From: an uncultured Ruminococcus sp.
Lineage (GTDB): Bacteria > Bacillota > Clostridia > Oscillospirales > Acutalibacteraceae
Assembly: GCA_902773045.1 (NCBI GenBank)
Contig: CACYDE010000069.1
Coordinates: forward strand, 1 to 6,745
Direction: 5' to 3'
Length of the DNA: 6,745 nucleotides
Part shown: one piece after another, positions 1 to 5,682 of the stretch
Layout: every line of letters begins with the position of its first letter
How positions within the stretch are numbered: position 1 is the first letter of the stretch
Program-made: the position numbers and the translations under genes
Notes under the pieces: generated by a model
What the model was told of the DNA's origin: nothing
The model's database searches: none
What the model saw: the letters and a program-made list of their open reading frames with translations, nothing else

Positions 1-99
1 GAGCTTTCACCGGAGATCATCGAAGAGCAGTATTCAACTCTTTCAAGCTCCCTTTTCAGTCTGATACAAAACACAGAAAAGAAAATAAGTGACACATAA
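1..99 (+). CDS. C-terminal fragment of an unidentified protein
   Basis: Frame 1 is open from the first base to a TAA at 97-99 and gives 32 residues; the 5' part lies outside the window. The tail reads ELSPEIIEEQYSTL, then SSSLFSLIQN and TEKKISDT. It is charged, probably helical, and has no membrane segment or recognisable motif. A strong hairpin 46 bp downstream fits the end of a transcription unit on this strand, which supports it being a real gene end. I do not recognise the family. Confidence 0.5.
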   Translation, partial: ELSPEIIEEQYSTLSSSLFSLIQNTEKKISDT

Positions 100-144
100 T
101 ACGGGATTATTTCAGAAATTTTGTTCAAATTCCCACAGACTATT

Positions 145-180
145 AGTTAAGCGACACATAAAAAGTGTCGCTTAACTTTT
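145..180 (+). terminator. 13-bp perfect hairpin, probable rho-independent terminator
   Basis: The arms AGTTAAGCGACAC (145-157) and GTGTCGCTTAACT (165-177) pair perfectly around a 7-nt A-rich loop. On the plus strand the stem is followed by TTTTAATTT, a moderate U tract, so it best serves the gene ending at 99. It also lies 21 bp beyond the stop of the convergent kinase-like gene. On that strand the stem is followed by AATAGTCTG, which is not U-rich, so two-way function is less certain. Confidence 0.75.
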
Positions 181-197
181 AATTTAATAGCGGAAAA

Positions 198-1910
198 TCA
201 CTGAGTAATTTCACCGTTGTCATTGACATCTTCTTCACTTTCATCCGAATCGGAACTCTTCCTGCGGCGGTCACCGTCCGTTCCCTTGACCTCAGCTTCG
301 GAACCTCTGCTGACCTTGATCTCAATCGAAGAGCCATATTCCAGCTTATCACCCGGAACATGCGCATCATAACCGATGACAAGACCCTTCTTTATGGTAT
401 CGCTGTATTCGAAAGTCTGAGTGGCAACAAAGCTTTCATCACCGAGAAGCTGAGCCACCTGATCGACTGTTTTTCCCTCTATTTCGGGAAGCTGACGCAT
501 CTTCGCACCCTTGCTGACCGTAATGTAAAGAGAGTAACCCTGAACTTCTTCCGTGTATGCCTCGGGGAATTGAGAAGCAATATAGCCCTCGGGAATATCA
601 TCGCTGAATTCCTCTTCAACAGCTTTGAGAAGCTGATAATCAACACCCTTTTCAGCCTCTTCAACCGCCGTTTCATATTTCACCGAAACAAGATTCGGCA
701 CGGTCACCGTTTCTCCGGTGAATCCATCCGCGTCGGAATCCGATGAAACATTCGAAGGTTCAAAAAGAGAAGCGAAAGGATTTCCCTGTAACCAGTACGT
801 ACCTATAATTACAAAAACAACAAGAGAAATTATGCAGGATATAACTCCGTAAATCCTCGTGTGACTTTTCTTCTGCTTTTTTTTCTTTACGGGAACATCA
901 TCGTCATCATCGTCAACATCGGGACGAGATATTTCCTCCTGAATAGCCTTCACGGTCGGTGCTGCGGAAAGCTGAGCCTTTAACTCCTCAAAAGTCTGGA
1001 CACGCTTGTCATGATCGAACTGAAGTCCGCTTGAGAGAGCGGTTCTCACGTGAGGAGGAAGCTTTTTGTTGACATTTGAACTTATGAGAAGCCTGTTGTC
1101 TGATTTTCTCTTTTCAACATCATCCGGAACCGAACCTGTCAAAGCATAAAACAACGCCGCAGTAAAACCGTAGATCTCAGTGCTTTCGTCAAGGACAGAA
1201 TGTTTTTCATACTGTTCCGGCGCGGAGCAGCCCGTAATCAACATCGAACGAAGATCCGTTCCGACCTTTCGCATATCCTGAATTGTAAAATTCTGCAAAC
1301 GTATTTTTCCGTCCGATGATATCCTGATATTGCTCGGACCGATGCCATAATGCGAAATCCCGTTTTTGTGCATCGTCTGGAGCGTTGAGAGAAGCGGCAT
1401 AAACAGCGGTCTCGCGTCGTTCCAGTCAAGACGTCCGCCGTGACGCTTCATAAACTCTGTAAACGAGATCAGATCCTCTTTTTCCTCAACGACATACGCT
1501 GTGTTGTTCTCACGGAAAATATCACGAACACGACAAACAGCCGAACATTCCTTCAATCTGACAAGAACACGGTTGTACTCAAGAAATTTGCTGAGCAGTC
1601 TTTTATATGCCGTCGCTTTTTCGGAATGGATCCTTAACTTATTGTTTTCCTTACTGCGGGCACAAAGACCGTTGGGAAGAAACTCCCTGACTATGACAGG
1701 GGTTTCGGTTTTCATATCATAAGCAAGATACTTTGTACTTTCATTGTTGCTTGAAAGCTTCTTTCCGACGAGATATCTGTCCTCCTGCAGGAATGCTCCC
1801 AAAGGAAGGAAAGGAAGACTTTGGCGGGAATTCTGATCGAAATCACAATAAGGACACTTTTCATCATCGTCCCCTATCGGCTTCATACAGCCAAAACAAA
1901 TTTTAGACAT
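198..1910 (-). CDS. Zinc-ribbon, kinase-like (pseudokinase), single-pass membrane protein with two PASTA domains
   Basis: The 570-residue protein has four parts. (1) A zinc ribbon: CFGC at residues 5-8 and CPYC at 19-22. (2) A Ser/Thr-kinase-like domain, about 46-315. (3) An acidic run (331-338) and a basic run (342-348) before one membrane helix (about 353-374). (4) Two external PASTA domains (about 400-468 and 472-536) and an acidic, Ser-rich tail. Kinase landmarks still visible are the APE motif in SAPEQY (229-234) and the following EIYGFTAALFYALTG. Catalytic landmarks are degenerate: the glycine loop reads KKLSSNNES, the VAIK lysine is Arg75, HRD reads HYG (187-189), the catalytic-loop Lys is Gly191 (Asn194 remains), and DFG reads NFT (207-209). 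PASTA domains of PrkC/PknB-type kinases bind muropeptides or lipid II, so a cell-wall sensing or scaffolding role is an inference. Start: GGAG at 1918-1921, 7 nt before ATG. Stop TGA. Domain assignment is firm; catalytic inactivity is likely but untested. Confidence 0.9.
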   Translation of the reverse strand: MSKICFGCMKPIGDDDEKCPYCDFDQNSRQSLPFLPLGAFLQEDRYLVGKKLSSNNESTKYLAYDMKTETPVIVREFLPNGLCARSKENNKLRIHSEKATAYKRLLSKFLEYNRVLVRLKECSAVCRVRDIFRENNTAYVVEEKEDLISFTEFMKRHGGRLDWNDARPLFMPLLSTLQTMHKNGISHYGIGPSNIRISSDGKIRLQNFTIQDMRKVGTDLRSMLITGCSAPEQYEKHSVLDESTEIYGFTAALFYALTGSVPDDVEKRKSDNRLLISSNVNKKLPPHVRTALSSGLQFDHDKRVQTFEELKAQLSAAPTVKAIQEEISRPDVDDDDDDVPVKKKKQKKSHTRIYGVISCIISLVVFVIIGTYWLQGNPFASLFEPSNVSSDSDADGFTGETVTVPNLVSVKYETAVEEAEKGVDYQLLKAVEEEFSDDIPEGYIASQFPEAYTEEVQGYSLYITVSKGAKMRQLPEIEGKTVDQVAQLLGDESFVATQTFEYSDTIKKGLVIGYDAHVPGDKLEYGSSIEIKVSRGSEAEVKGTDGDRRRKSSDSDESEEDVNDNGEITQ

Positions 1911-1929
1911 CTTATCACTCCATTAAAAC

Positions 1930-1957
1930 TTTATACTTTATAAATAAACTTTAACAA
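1930..1957 (-). promoter_or_regulatory. Candidate sigma-A promoter of the pseudokinase gene
   Basis: On the minus strand a TTGTTA -35-like box (1952-1957) and a TATAAA -10-like box (1930-1935) are separated by 16 bp. Transcription would begin near 1923, just ahead of the GGAG at 1918-1921, giving a very short leader. The region is very AT-rich, so chance matches are expected and confidence is low. Confidence 0.35.
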
Positions 1958-2177
1958 TGTAAAATTATAATAAAAAAACCTACAAATCTCCGGCAAACAA
2001 AAAACAAAACCGAATGTTTCTTGTTTTAAACCGCTGATACGGCATCATATAAAACACATTAGCTTAATTGATTATATCACATCGGGCATAATAATTACAA
2101 CATCATACCTGTTAATAAAGATTACAATTTTGTATTTTTTAAGCATTTCATCATTATGCTTATATCATGACCATATC
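1958..2177. other. AT-rich divergent intergenic region
   Basis: This gap lies between the divergent pseudokinase and phosphodiesterase-like genes. I see no gene in it. It holds a 7-bp inverted repeat (TAAGCAT at 2140-2146, ATGCTTA at 2156-2162, 9-nt loop) just before the plus-strand gene. The T run precedes this hairpin rather than following it, so it is not a terminator in the plus direction; it could be a leader hairpin or an operator. I found no convincing -35/-10 pair for the plus-strand gene. Confidence 0.4.
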
Positions 2178-2183
2178 GGGAGG
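2178..2183 (+). promoter_or_regulatory. Ribosome binding site deciding the start at 2191
   Basis: GGGAGG lies 7 nt before the ATG at 2191. An earlier in-frame ATG at 2167 lies upstream of this ribosome site and would add eight residues (MTISGGTK) ahead of the fold, so 2191 is the better start. Confidence 0.8.
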
Positions 2184-2190
2184 AACAAAA

Positions 2191-2934
2191 ATGAAATTAA
2201 AAGCTGCAACCTACAACATCGCCGCTGGACTGAGCGGTGATCTTCCAAGAAGAAAAAACTACTTCAACGCTTTAAATGTCATCGACTCTCTCGGGGCAGA
2301 TATCATTGCCCTGAATGAAGTCGGAAAAAAACTTCCTCAGTCCATAACAGAATACACAGAATTCATAGCACAGCGATGCGGCTACAAATATTATTCCTTC
2401 GGAAATGCCGTGTCATTCGGAAAATACCCTTACGGAAACGCAATTTTAAGCAAATTCCCGATCGTTGATACAAAAATTGTTTCTGTAAAAAAATACATTC
2501 ACATTTTCCCGGGAATATATGAACCGAGATGTATCCTTTCCTCGGAAATCAATATAAGCTCCAACCTTATTATCAGAATAATAAGCACTCACCTCGGACT
2601 TTTTCCCGACGAACAGAGACTCGGACTTTCAAAAGTTACACAGCTCATCACATCTTCAGATCTGCCTACAGTTTTCATGGGAGATCTTAACACGGATAAA
2701 AATTCAAAAATTCTGAATCCGGTCAAAGCTGTTTTGAAAGATGCATGCGAAACGCGCGGAGTCACGTTAAACACATATCCTTCAATAATGCCGAGAATAA
2801 GACCCGATCATATTTTTGTATCAAAAAACATTTCTGTCGCCGATGTTTTCACTGTCTGCGGCAGAGCCTCGGATCATCTCCCGCTCGCAGCAGAGCTCGA
2901 AGTCTTTCCGTCCTCCTCATCAAAGAAACACTGA
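2191..2934 (+). CDS. Endonuclease/exonuclease/phosphatase (EEP) family metal-dependent hydrolase
   Basis: This 247-residue protein carries the full EEP (DNase I-like) signature: Asn9 in TYNIAAG, Glu43 in ALNEV (metal ligand), His134 in STHLG, Asp165 and Asn167 in MGDLNT, RPDHIF (204-209), and Asp228-His229 in SDHLP near the C-terminus. Length matches single-domain family members. These enzymes cleave phosphodiester or phosphomonoester bonds, with substrates ranging from nucleic acids to sphingomyelin, inositol phosphates and cyclic nucleotides; the sequence does not say which. There is no signal peptide or membrane segment, so a cytoplasmic location is likely. The start was placed at 2191 from the ribosome site. 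It lies divergent from the pseudokinase gene and ahead of the aquaporin gene, which has its own promoter, so it is probably a single-gene unit. I saw no clear terminator after it. All catalytic residues are present and it looks intact. Confidence 0.9.
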   Translation: MKLKAATYNIAAGLSGDLPRRKNYFNALNVIDSLGADIIALNEVGKKLPQSITEYTEFIAQRCGYKYYSFGNAVSFGKYPYGNAILSKFPIVDTKIVSVKKYIHIFPGIYEPRCILSSEINISSNLIIRIISTHLGLFPDEQRLGLSKVTQLITSSDLPTVFMGDLNTDKNSKILNPVKAVLKDACETRGVTLNTYPSIMPRIRPDHIFVSKNISVADVFTVCGRASDHLPLAAELEVFPSSSSKKH

Positions 2935-3006
2935 TTAGGGTGTGTTGAAACTTAAAAATCAGTCCGACGTTTTCATAAAATATTTGCACAAATCTCAAAA
3001 AATATG

Positions 3007-3035
3007 TTTACAAATTTACAGCATTATGTTATCAT
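3007..3035 (+). promoter_or_regulatory. Sigma-A-type promoter of the aquaporin gene
   Basis: TTTACA (3007-3012) and TATCAT (3030-3035) are separated by exactly 17 bp, and transcription would start near 3042. This gives a leader of about 50 nt ending in a strong ribosome site (AAGGAGG, 3077-3083, 8 nt before ATG). Spacing and position are good and both boxes are near consensus. Confidence 0.6.
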
Positions 3036-3040
3036 AAAAG

Positions 3041-3053
3041 TGTAAATTTTACA
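3041..3053. promoter_or_regulatory. Operator-like palindrome at the expected aquaporin transcription start
   Basis: TGTAAA-T-TTTACA is a perfect 6-bp inverted repeat with a one-base centre, right at the predicted start site. Two further TTTACA half-sites lie upstream at 3007-3012 (the -35 box) and 3015-3020. A repressor binding these half-sites would block the promoter, but no regulator is encoded in the window and the region is AT-rich, so this is only a candidate. Confidence 0.3.
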
Positions 3054-3091
3054 ATCGGCTGATAAATTTTGCCTATAAGGAGGAATATTGA

Positions 3092-3802
3092 ATGTTAAAA
3101 AAATGTATTGCCGAATTTCTTGGAACAGCGGTTCTTGTAACTTTCGGCTGCGGTGTTGCGGCAACTAACGGACTCGGAGCAGGCTACGTCGGAATTGCTC
3201 TCGCATTCGGTCTTGTTATAGTTGCCATGGCTTATTCGATCGGCAACGTTTCGGGCTGTCACGTAAATCCTGCCGTTTCAACGGCGATGCTTATCGCAAA
3301 GAAAATGACCGTGAAAGAATACGTCGGCTACGTTGTCAGTCAGTTCCTGGGAGCTGTCTTCGGCGCATTTATACTTTATATGATGCTTGCGAGAACACCT
3401 TATCTCATTAAAAACGGAATGGGAACAAATGGCTACGGAGAACTTTCCGCAACCAACATCACACTTCTGGGAGCGATAATTGCCGAAGTCGTCCTGACAT
3501 TTGTCTTCGTTTTTGCTATTTGCGGAGTCACGAGCAAAAAAGGATTCGGAAGCCTATCCGGACTTGTGATCGGCTTCTCTTTGACTCTCGTTCATCTTTT
3601 GGGTCTTCCCCTGACGGGAACATCAGTAAATCCTGCAAGAAGCTTCGGCGCAGCATTCGTTTCAATGATTTTCGGCTGCAGCAACGGCTCACAAGCTTTC
3701 TCTCAGGTTTGGGTCTTCATAATCGCGCCTTTGATCGGAGGAGCGTTTGCTGCGATAGTTTACGGCTGGCTTGACGCTCCGAAGAAAAAAACTTCAAAAT
3801 AA
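3092..3802 (+). CDS. aqpZ: Aquaporin, MIP family, AqpZ-like water channel
   Basis: The 236-residue membrane protein has the two half-repeats of the MIP family. NPA box one is at 59-61 (SGCHVNPAV) and NPA box two at 180-182 (TGTSVNPARS). Six hydrophobic helices fit about 5-25, 34-51, 80-100, 125-145, 155-172 and 205-226, with the NPA half-helices between. Aligned by eye to E. coli AqpZ, the selectivity-filter positions are Tyr48 (Phe in AqpZ), His168, Thr177 and Arg183. His plus Arg at these sites is typical of water-selective channels, whereas glycerol facilitators replace the His with Gly; Asp after the second NPA, as in GlpF, is also absent. It should move water passively across the cytoplasmic membrane. 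It appears to be a single-gene unit, with its own promoter, a strong ribosome site and a strong terminator just after the stop. AqpZ-like function is well supported; flux and substrate range are inferred. Confidence 0.93.
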   Translation: MLKKCIAEFLGTAVLVTFGCGVAATNGLGAGYVGIALAFGLVIVAMAYSIGNVSGCHVNPAVSTAMLIAKKMTVKEYVGYVVSQFLGAVFGAFILYMMLARTPYLIKNGMGTNGYGELSATNITLLGAIIAEVVLTFVFVFAICGVTSKKGFGSLSGLVIGFSLTLVHLLGLPLTGTSVNPARSFGAAFVSMIFGCSNGSQAFSQVWVFIIAPLIGGAFAAIVYGWLDAPKKKTSK

Positions 3803-3816
3803 TCCATCTCCTCATA

Positions 3817-3860
3817 AAAAGGACTGTAAGCATATCTCGTAATAAGCTTACAGTCCTTTT
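3817..3860 (+). terminator. 15-bp perfect terminator hairpin after the aquaporin gene
   Basis: AAAAGGACTGTAAGC (3817-3831) pairs perfectly with GCTTACAGTCCTTTT (3846-3860) around a 14-nt loop. The A run at the 5' foot and T run at the 3' foot make it symmetric, so it could also stop transcripts arriving from the right, where the convergent MATE gene has no clear terminator of its own. Confidence 0.88.
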
Positions 3861-3910
3861 ATCATCGTCATATAGCTCGAAGTACGCAAAACCGCCGAAC
3901 ACAATTTGTG

Positions 3911-4004
3911 GAGGACGCCTTAGGGACAAATTCTGACGCAGGAGATGAAGTCACCCAACTCAAAAAGTAGGTGTGTTTATTTCGTCCAGCGTTGCCGGTT
4001 CGTT
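3911..4004 (+). repeat. Tandem structured repeat, copy 1 (94 bp)
   Basis: This copy runs from GAGGACGCCTTAGGG to GTTCGTT. Its core can fold: GGAC-AAAT (3924-3931) pairs with ATTT-C-GTCC (3979-3987, one bulged C), and an inner hairpin pairs CACC (3952-3955) with GGTG (3970-3973) and ACT (3958-3960) with AGT (3966-3968). TGAC (3934-3937) can also pair with GTCA (3950-3953), which competes with the inner hairpin. The strand is assigned arbitrarily. Confidence 0.85.
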
Positions 4005-4108
4005 GAGGATGCCTTAAGGACAAATTCTGACGTAGGAGATGAAGTCACCCAACTCAAAAAGTAGGTGTGTTTATTTCGTCCGGCGTTGCCCGCCGTTGGC
4101 AGTTCGTT
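4005..4108 (+). repeat. Tandem structured repeat, copy 2 (104 bp)
   Basis: It matches copy 1 with about five substitutions, all transitions, and the middle 35 or more bases are identical. It is 10 bp longer because CGTTGCC near its right end is followed by a near-duplicate, CGTTGGC. The same outer stem and inner hairpin form. Confidence 0.85.
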
Positions 4109-4202
4109 GACCTCTCCTTAGGGACAAATTTTGACGCAGGCGGTAAAGTCACCTAAACCCCAAAAGTTAGTGTGCGTATTTCGTCTGGCGTTGCCAGTTC
4201 GG
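4109..4202 (+). repeat. Tandem structured repeat, copy 3 (diverged)
   Basis: It is more diverged but keeps the blocks CTTAGGGACAAATT, TGACGCAGG, AAGTCACC, GTGTG, TATTTCGTC and GGCGTTGCC in order. The inner hairpin differs in sequence yet still pairs: CACCTAA with TTAG(T)GTG. The outer stem keeps pairing through a G-T wobble (GGAC with GTCT). Confidence 0.8.
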
Positions 4203-4205
4203 CGC

Positions 4206-4238
4206 ATAGCGTTCACAAAAAAATTATCAAAACGCTAT
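4206..4238 (-). other. Inverted repeat across the MATE stop codon
   Basis: ATAGCGTT (4206-4213) and AACGCTAT (4231-4238) are perfect 8-bp inverted copies. The TAG stop of the MATE gene is inside the right arm. On the minus strand a T7 run lies in the 17-nt loop, not after the stem, so this is not a standard terminator. It could be a mRNA 3'-end stabiliser or a scar of the adjacent repeat block. Confidence 0.5.
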
Positions 4239-5635
4239 TCAGAACTTGTATACATTCCCTTATCGGCTCTTTTCGCAAATCTCACGCCAAGAAGAAGCAG
4301 GAACAGCAGTCCCCTCACGCAGAGTTCTATACACATGGCTGTCCATACGCCGTAAAGTCCGTAGCTTTTCGACAGAAGTGACGCAAGCGGGATCCTGACC
4401 GCCCACATACTCACAAAATTAAGCGTGCTCGGAACAACGGTATCTCCTGCACCACGAAATACGCCGCTCGCAACGATCGACGCACCGTAGAGCGGTTCCG
4501 CAAAAGCTTCTATTCTGAGAACGGCAGTTCCCAAAGCACGGATATCCGGATCTTCGGTCAGGATCATTATCATTTGAGGCGCAAAAATGTACATCAGAAA
4601 TCCGCTTAAAAACATAACTGCCATTCCCGAGTATGTAGTAAGTCTGCCAAGTCTTTTTGTTAGATCGTATCTTTTTGCGCCGATACACTGACCGATAATG
4701 GTGGTCGCAGCCGCACCTATTCCGTATCCCGGCATATAACAAATACTTTCCGCTGTGATAGAAAACGAATTCGCCGCGATTTCGGTCGTTCCGAGAGGAG
4801 AAACTATTTTTGTGAAAGCAATATATGCCCCGCAGGTTATTATCTGCTCTATTCCTACGGGAACAGCAATTTTAAAAGCGCCTTTAAGTTCGCTTTTATT
4901 AAAAACAAATTTTTCCGCTTTCCTCAGCCGCAGGGCTTTCGATCGGAAAAGAAGATAAAAAAGCATTATGAATACCGTGACGAATTCAGCCAATGCCGTT
5001 CCAAGCGCAGCTCCGGTTATTCCGAAATTCGCTCCCCAATAAGGAATATCAAAACCGAATGCATGAAATGTGCCCGACGGAAAAATCAATATCGCATTAA
5101 AAATAACATCAAGAAAGCACATCACGGTTTCCAATATCCCCGGTATCTTCATATTACCGCTGCACTGGAGCATTCCCGACGCTGCGTAATTCATCGAAAC
5201 AACAGGCAAAGACAGCGCAAAGACAAGAAAATATAACGACGCACCTCTATGAATTTTCTCATCGCCGCCAAGCAGCGCAGGAAGCTCTCCGCTGAGAAAT
5301 GCGCCGACAGCCGCAAGAAAAACACCGAAAAGAACAGTAAAACCCAATCCAAGCTTAACGATATTTCTCGCTCCCTTTTCATCATTCGCACCCGTTCTCT
5401 TCGCTATCTGAACGGTGAACCCGGTCGACGCAGCCATGCACAATCCGCCAAAAAGCCACGTTGTGGAGGAAACAAGTCCGACGGCTGCGGAATTCTCTTC
5501 TCCCAACCGTCCCACCATTGAAGCGTCGATATACTGCATAATGATTACGGATATCTGAGCAAGGATCGTCGGGATACTGAGCTGAACGATCAGTTCTATC
5601 TGCTGAAAAAAAGAAAGCTCTTCTCCGCCGCGCAT
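4235..5635 (-). CDS. MATE family multidrug/cation efflux transporter
   Basis: The 466-residue polytopic protein has the length and twelve-helix plan of MATE transporters, with two homologous MatE halves at about 17-180 and 245-405. Recognisable blocks are QYIDASMVGRLGE (34-46), CSGNMKIPGIL (158-168), AVPVGIEQII (257-266), IIGQCIGAKR (313-322) and ASGVFRGAGDT (389-399). Family members export cationic drugs or metabolites using a Na+ or H+ gradient; the substrate cannot be read here. It lies 47 bp after the DUF3737 gene on the same strand, suggesting co-transcription. The start is odd: ATG at 5635 has no ribosome site. A good GAGG (5673-5676) sits 8 nt before an ATG at 5664 that is one base out of frame and stops after seven codons. 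One extra A in the A6 run at 5649-5654 would join that start to this gene, adding ten residues. The reading frame is otherwise intact. Confidence 0.92.
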   Translation of the reverse strand: MRGGEELSFFQQIELIVQLSIPTILAQISVIIMQYIDASMVGRLGEENSAAVGLVSSTTWLFGGLCMAASTGFTVQIAKRTGANDEKGARNIVKLGLGFTVLFGVFLAAVGAFLSGELPALLGGDEKIHRGASLYFLVFALSLPVVSMNYAASGMLQCSGNMKIPGILETVMCFLDVIFNAILIFPSGTFHAFGFDIPYWGANFGITGAALGTALAEFVTVFIMLFYLLFRSKALRLRKAEKFVFNKSELKGAFKIAVPVGIEQIITCGAYIAFTKIVSPLGTTEIAANSFSITAESICYMPGYGIGAAATTIIGQCIGAKRYDLTKRLGRLTTYSGMAVMFLSGFLMYIFAPQMIMILTEDPDIRALGTAVLRIEAFAEPLYGASIVASGVFRGAGDTVVPSTLNFVSMWAVRIPLASLLSKSYGLYGVWTAMCIELCVRGLLFLLLLGVRFAKRADKGMYTSSE

Positions 5636-5672
5636 TTTTTTCAGAAGGTTTTTTCTTTTTGCATTTCATATA

Positions 5673-5676
5673 CCTC
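5673..5676 (-). promoter_or_regulatory. Ribosome site ahead of a short leader ORF before the MATE gene
   Basis: GAGG on the minus strand is 8 nt from the ATG at 5664-5662, which encodes only MQKEKTF before a TGA (5643-5641). The MATE ATG begins 5 nt after that stop, close enough for translational reinitiation. The ATG at 5669 is just 3 nt from GAGG, too close to be a good start. Confidence 0.55.
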
Positions 5677-5682
5677 GTGACA

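Larger units (their letters stand above)
3893..4204. mobile_element. Candidate small non-autonomous element bounded by an 8-bp inverted repeat
   Basis: CGCCGAAC at 3893-3900 and GTTCGGCG at 4197-4204 are perfect inverse copies flanking a triple tandem repeat, in a region of about 310 bp with no coding capacity. That is the general look of a MITE-like or intergenic repeat element. No target-site duplication is evident beside it, and an 8-bp match in 300 bp can occur by chance, so the boundary is tentative. The internal repeats are certain. Confidence 0.35.

Noticed and set aside
2140..2162. TAAGCAT/ATGCTTA hairpin as a terminator
   Set aside because: In the plus direction the T run comes before the stem, and in the minus direction an A run follows it, so neither strand gives a U tract after the hairpin.
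2167..2190. Eight-residue N-terminal extension of the EEP protein from the ATG at 2167
   Set aside because: The ribosome site GGGAGG lies between this ATG and the ATG at 2191, and the EEP fold begins right after 2191.
3911..4202. Triple repeat as a CRISPR array
   Set aside because: The units are 94-104 bp, conserved along nearly their whole length, with no variable spacers and no cas genes.
5641..5643. TGA before the MATE gene read as a recoded sense codon
   Set aside because: The TGA at 5641-5643 is not in the MATE frame, and TGA acts as a normal stop for the pseudokinase, phosphodiesterase-like and DUF3737 genes, so recoding is unnecessary.
5382..5669. Minus-strand open frame of 95 codons overlapping the 5' part of the MATE gene
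   Set aside because: The frame that overlaps MATE encodes clear transporter sequence; this one reads as Arg/Ser-rich out-of-frame sequence and its ATG is only 3 nt from the GAGG.
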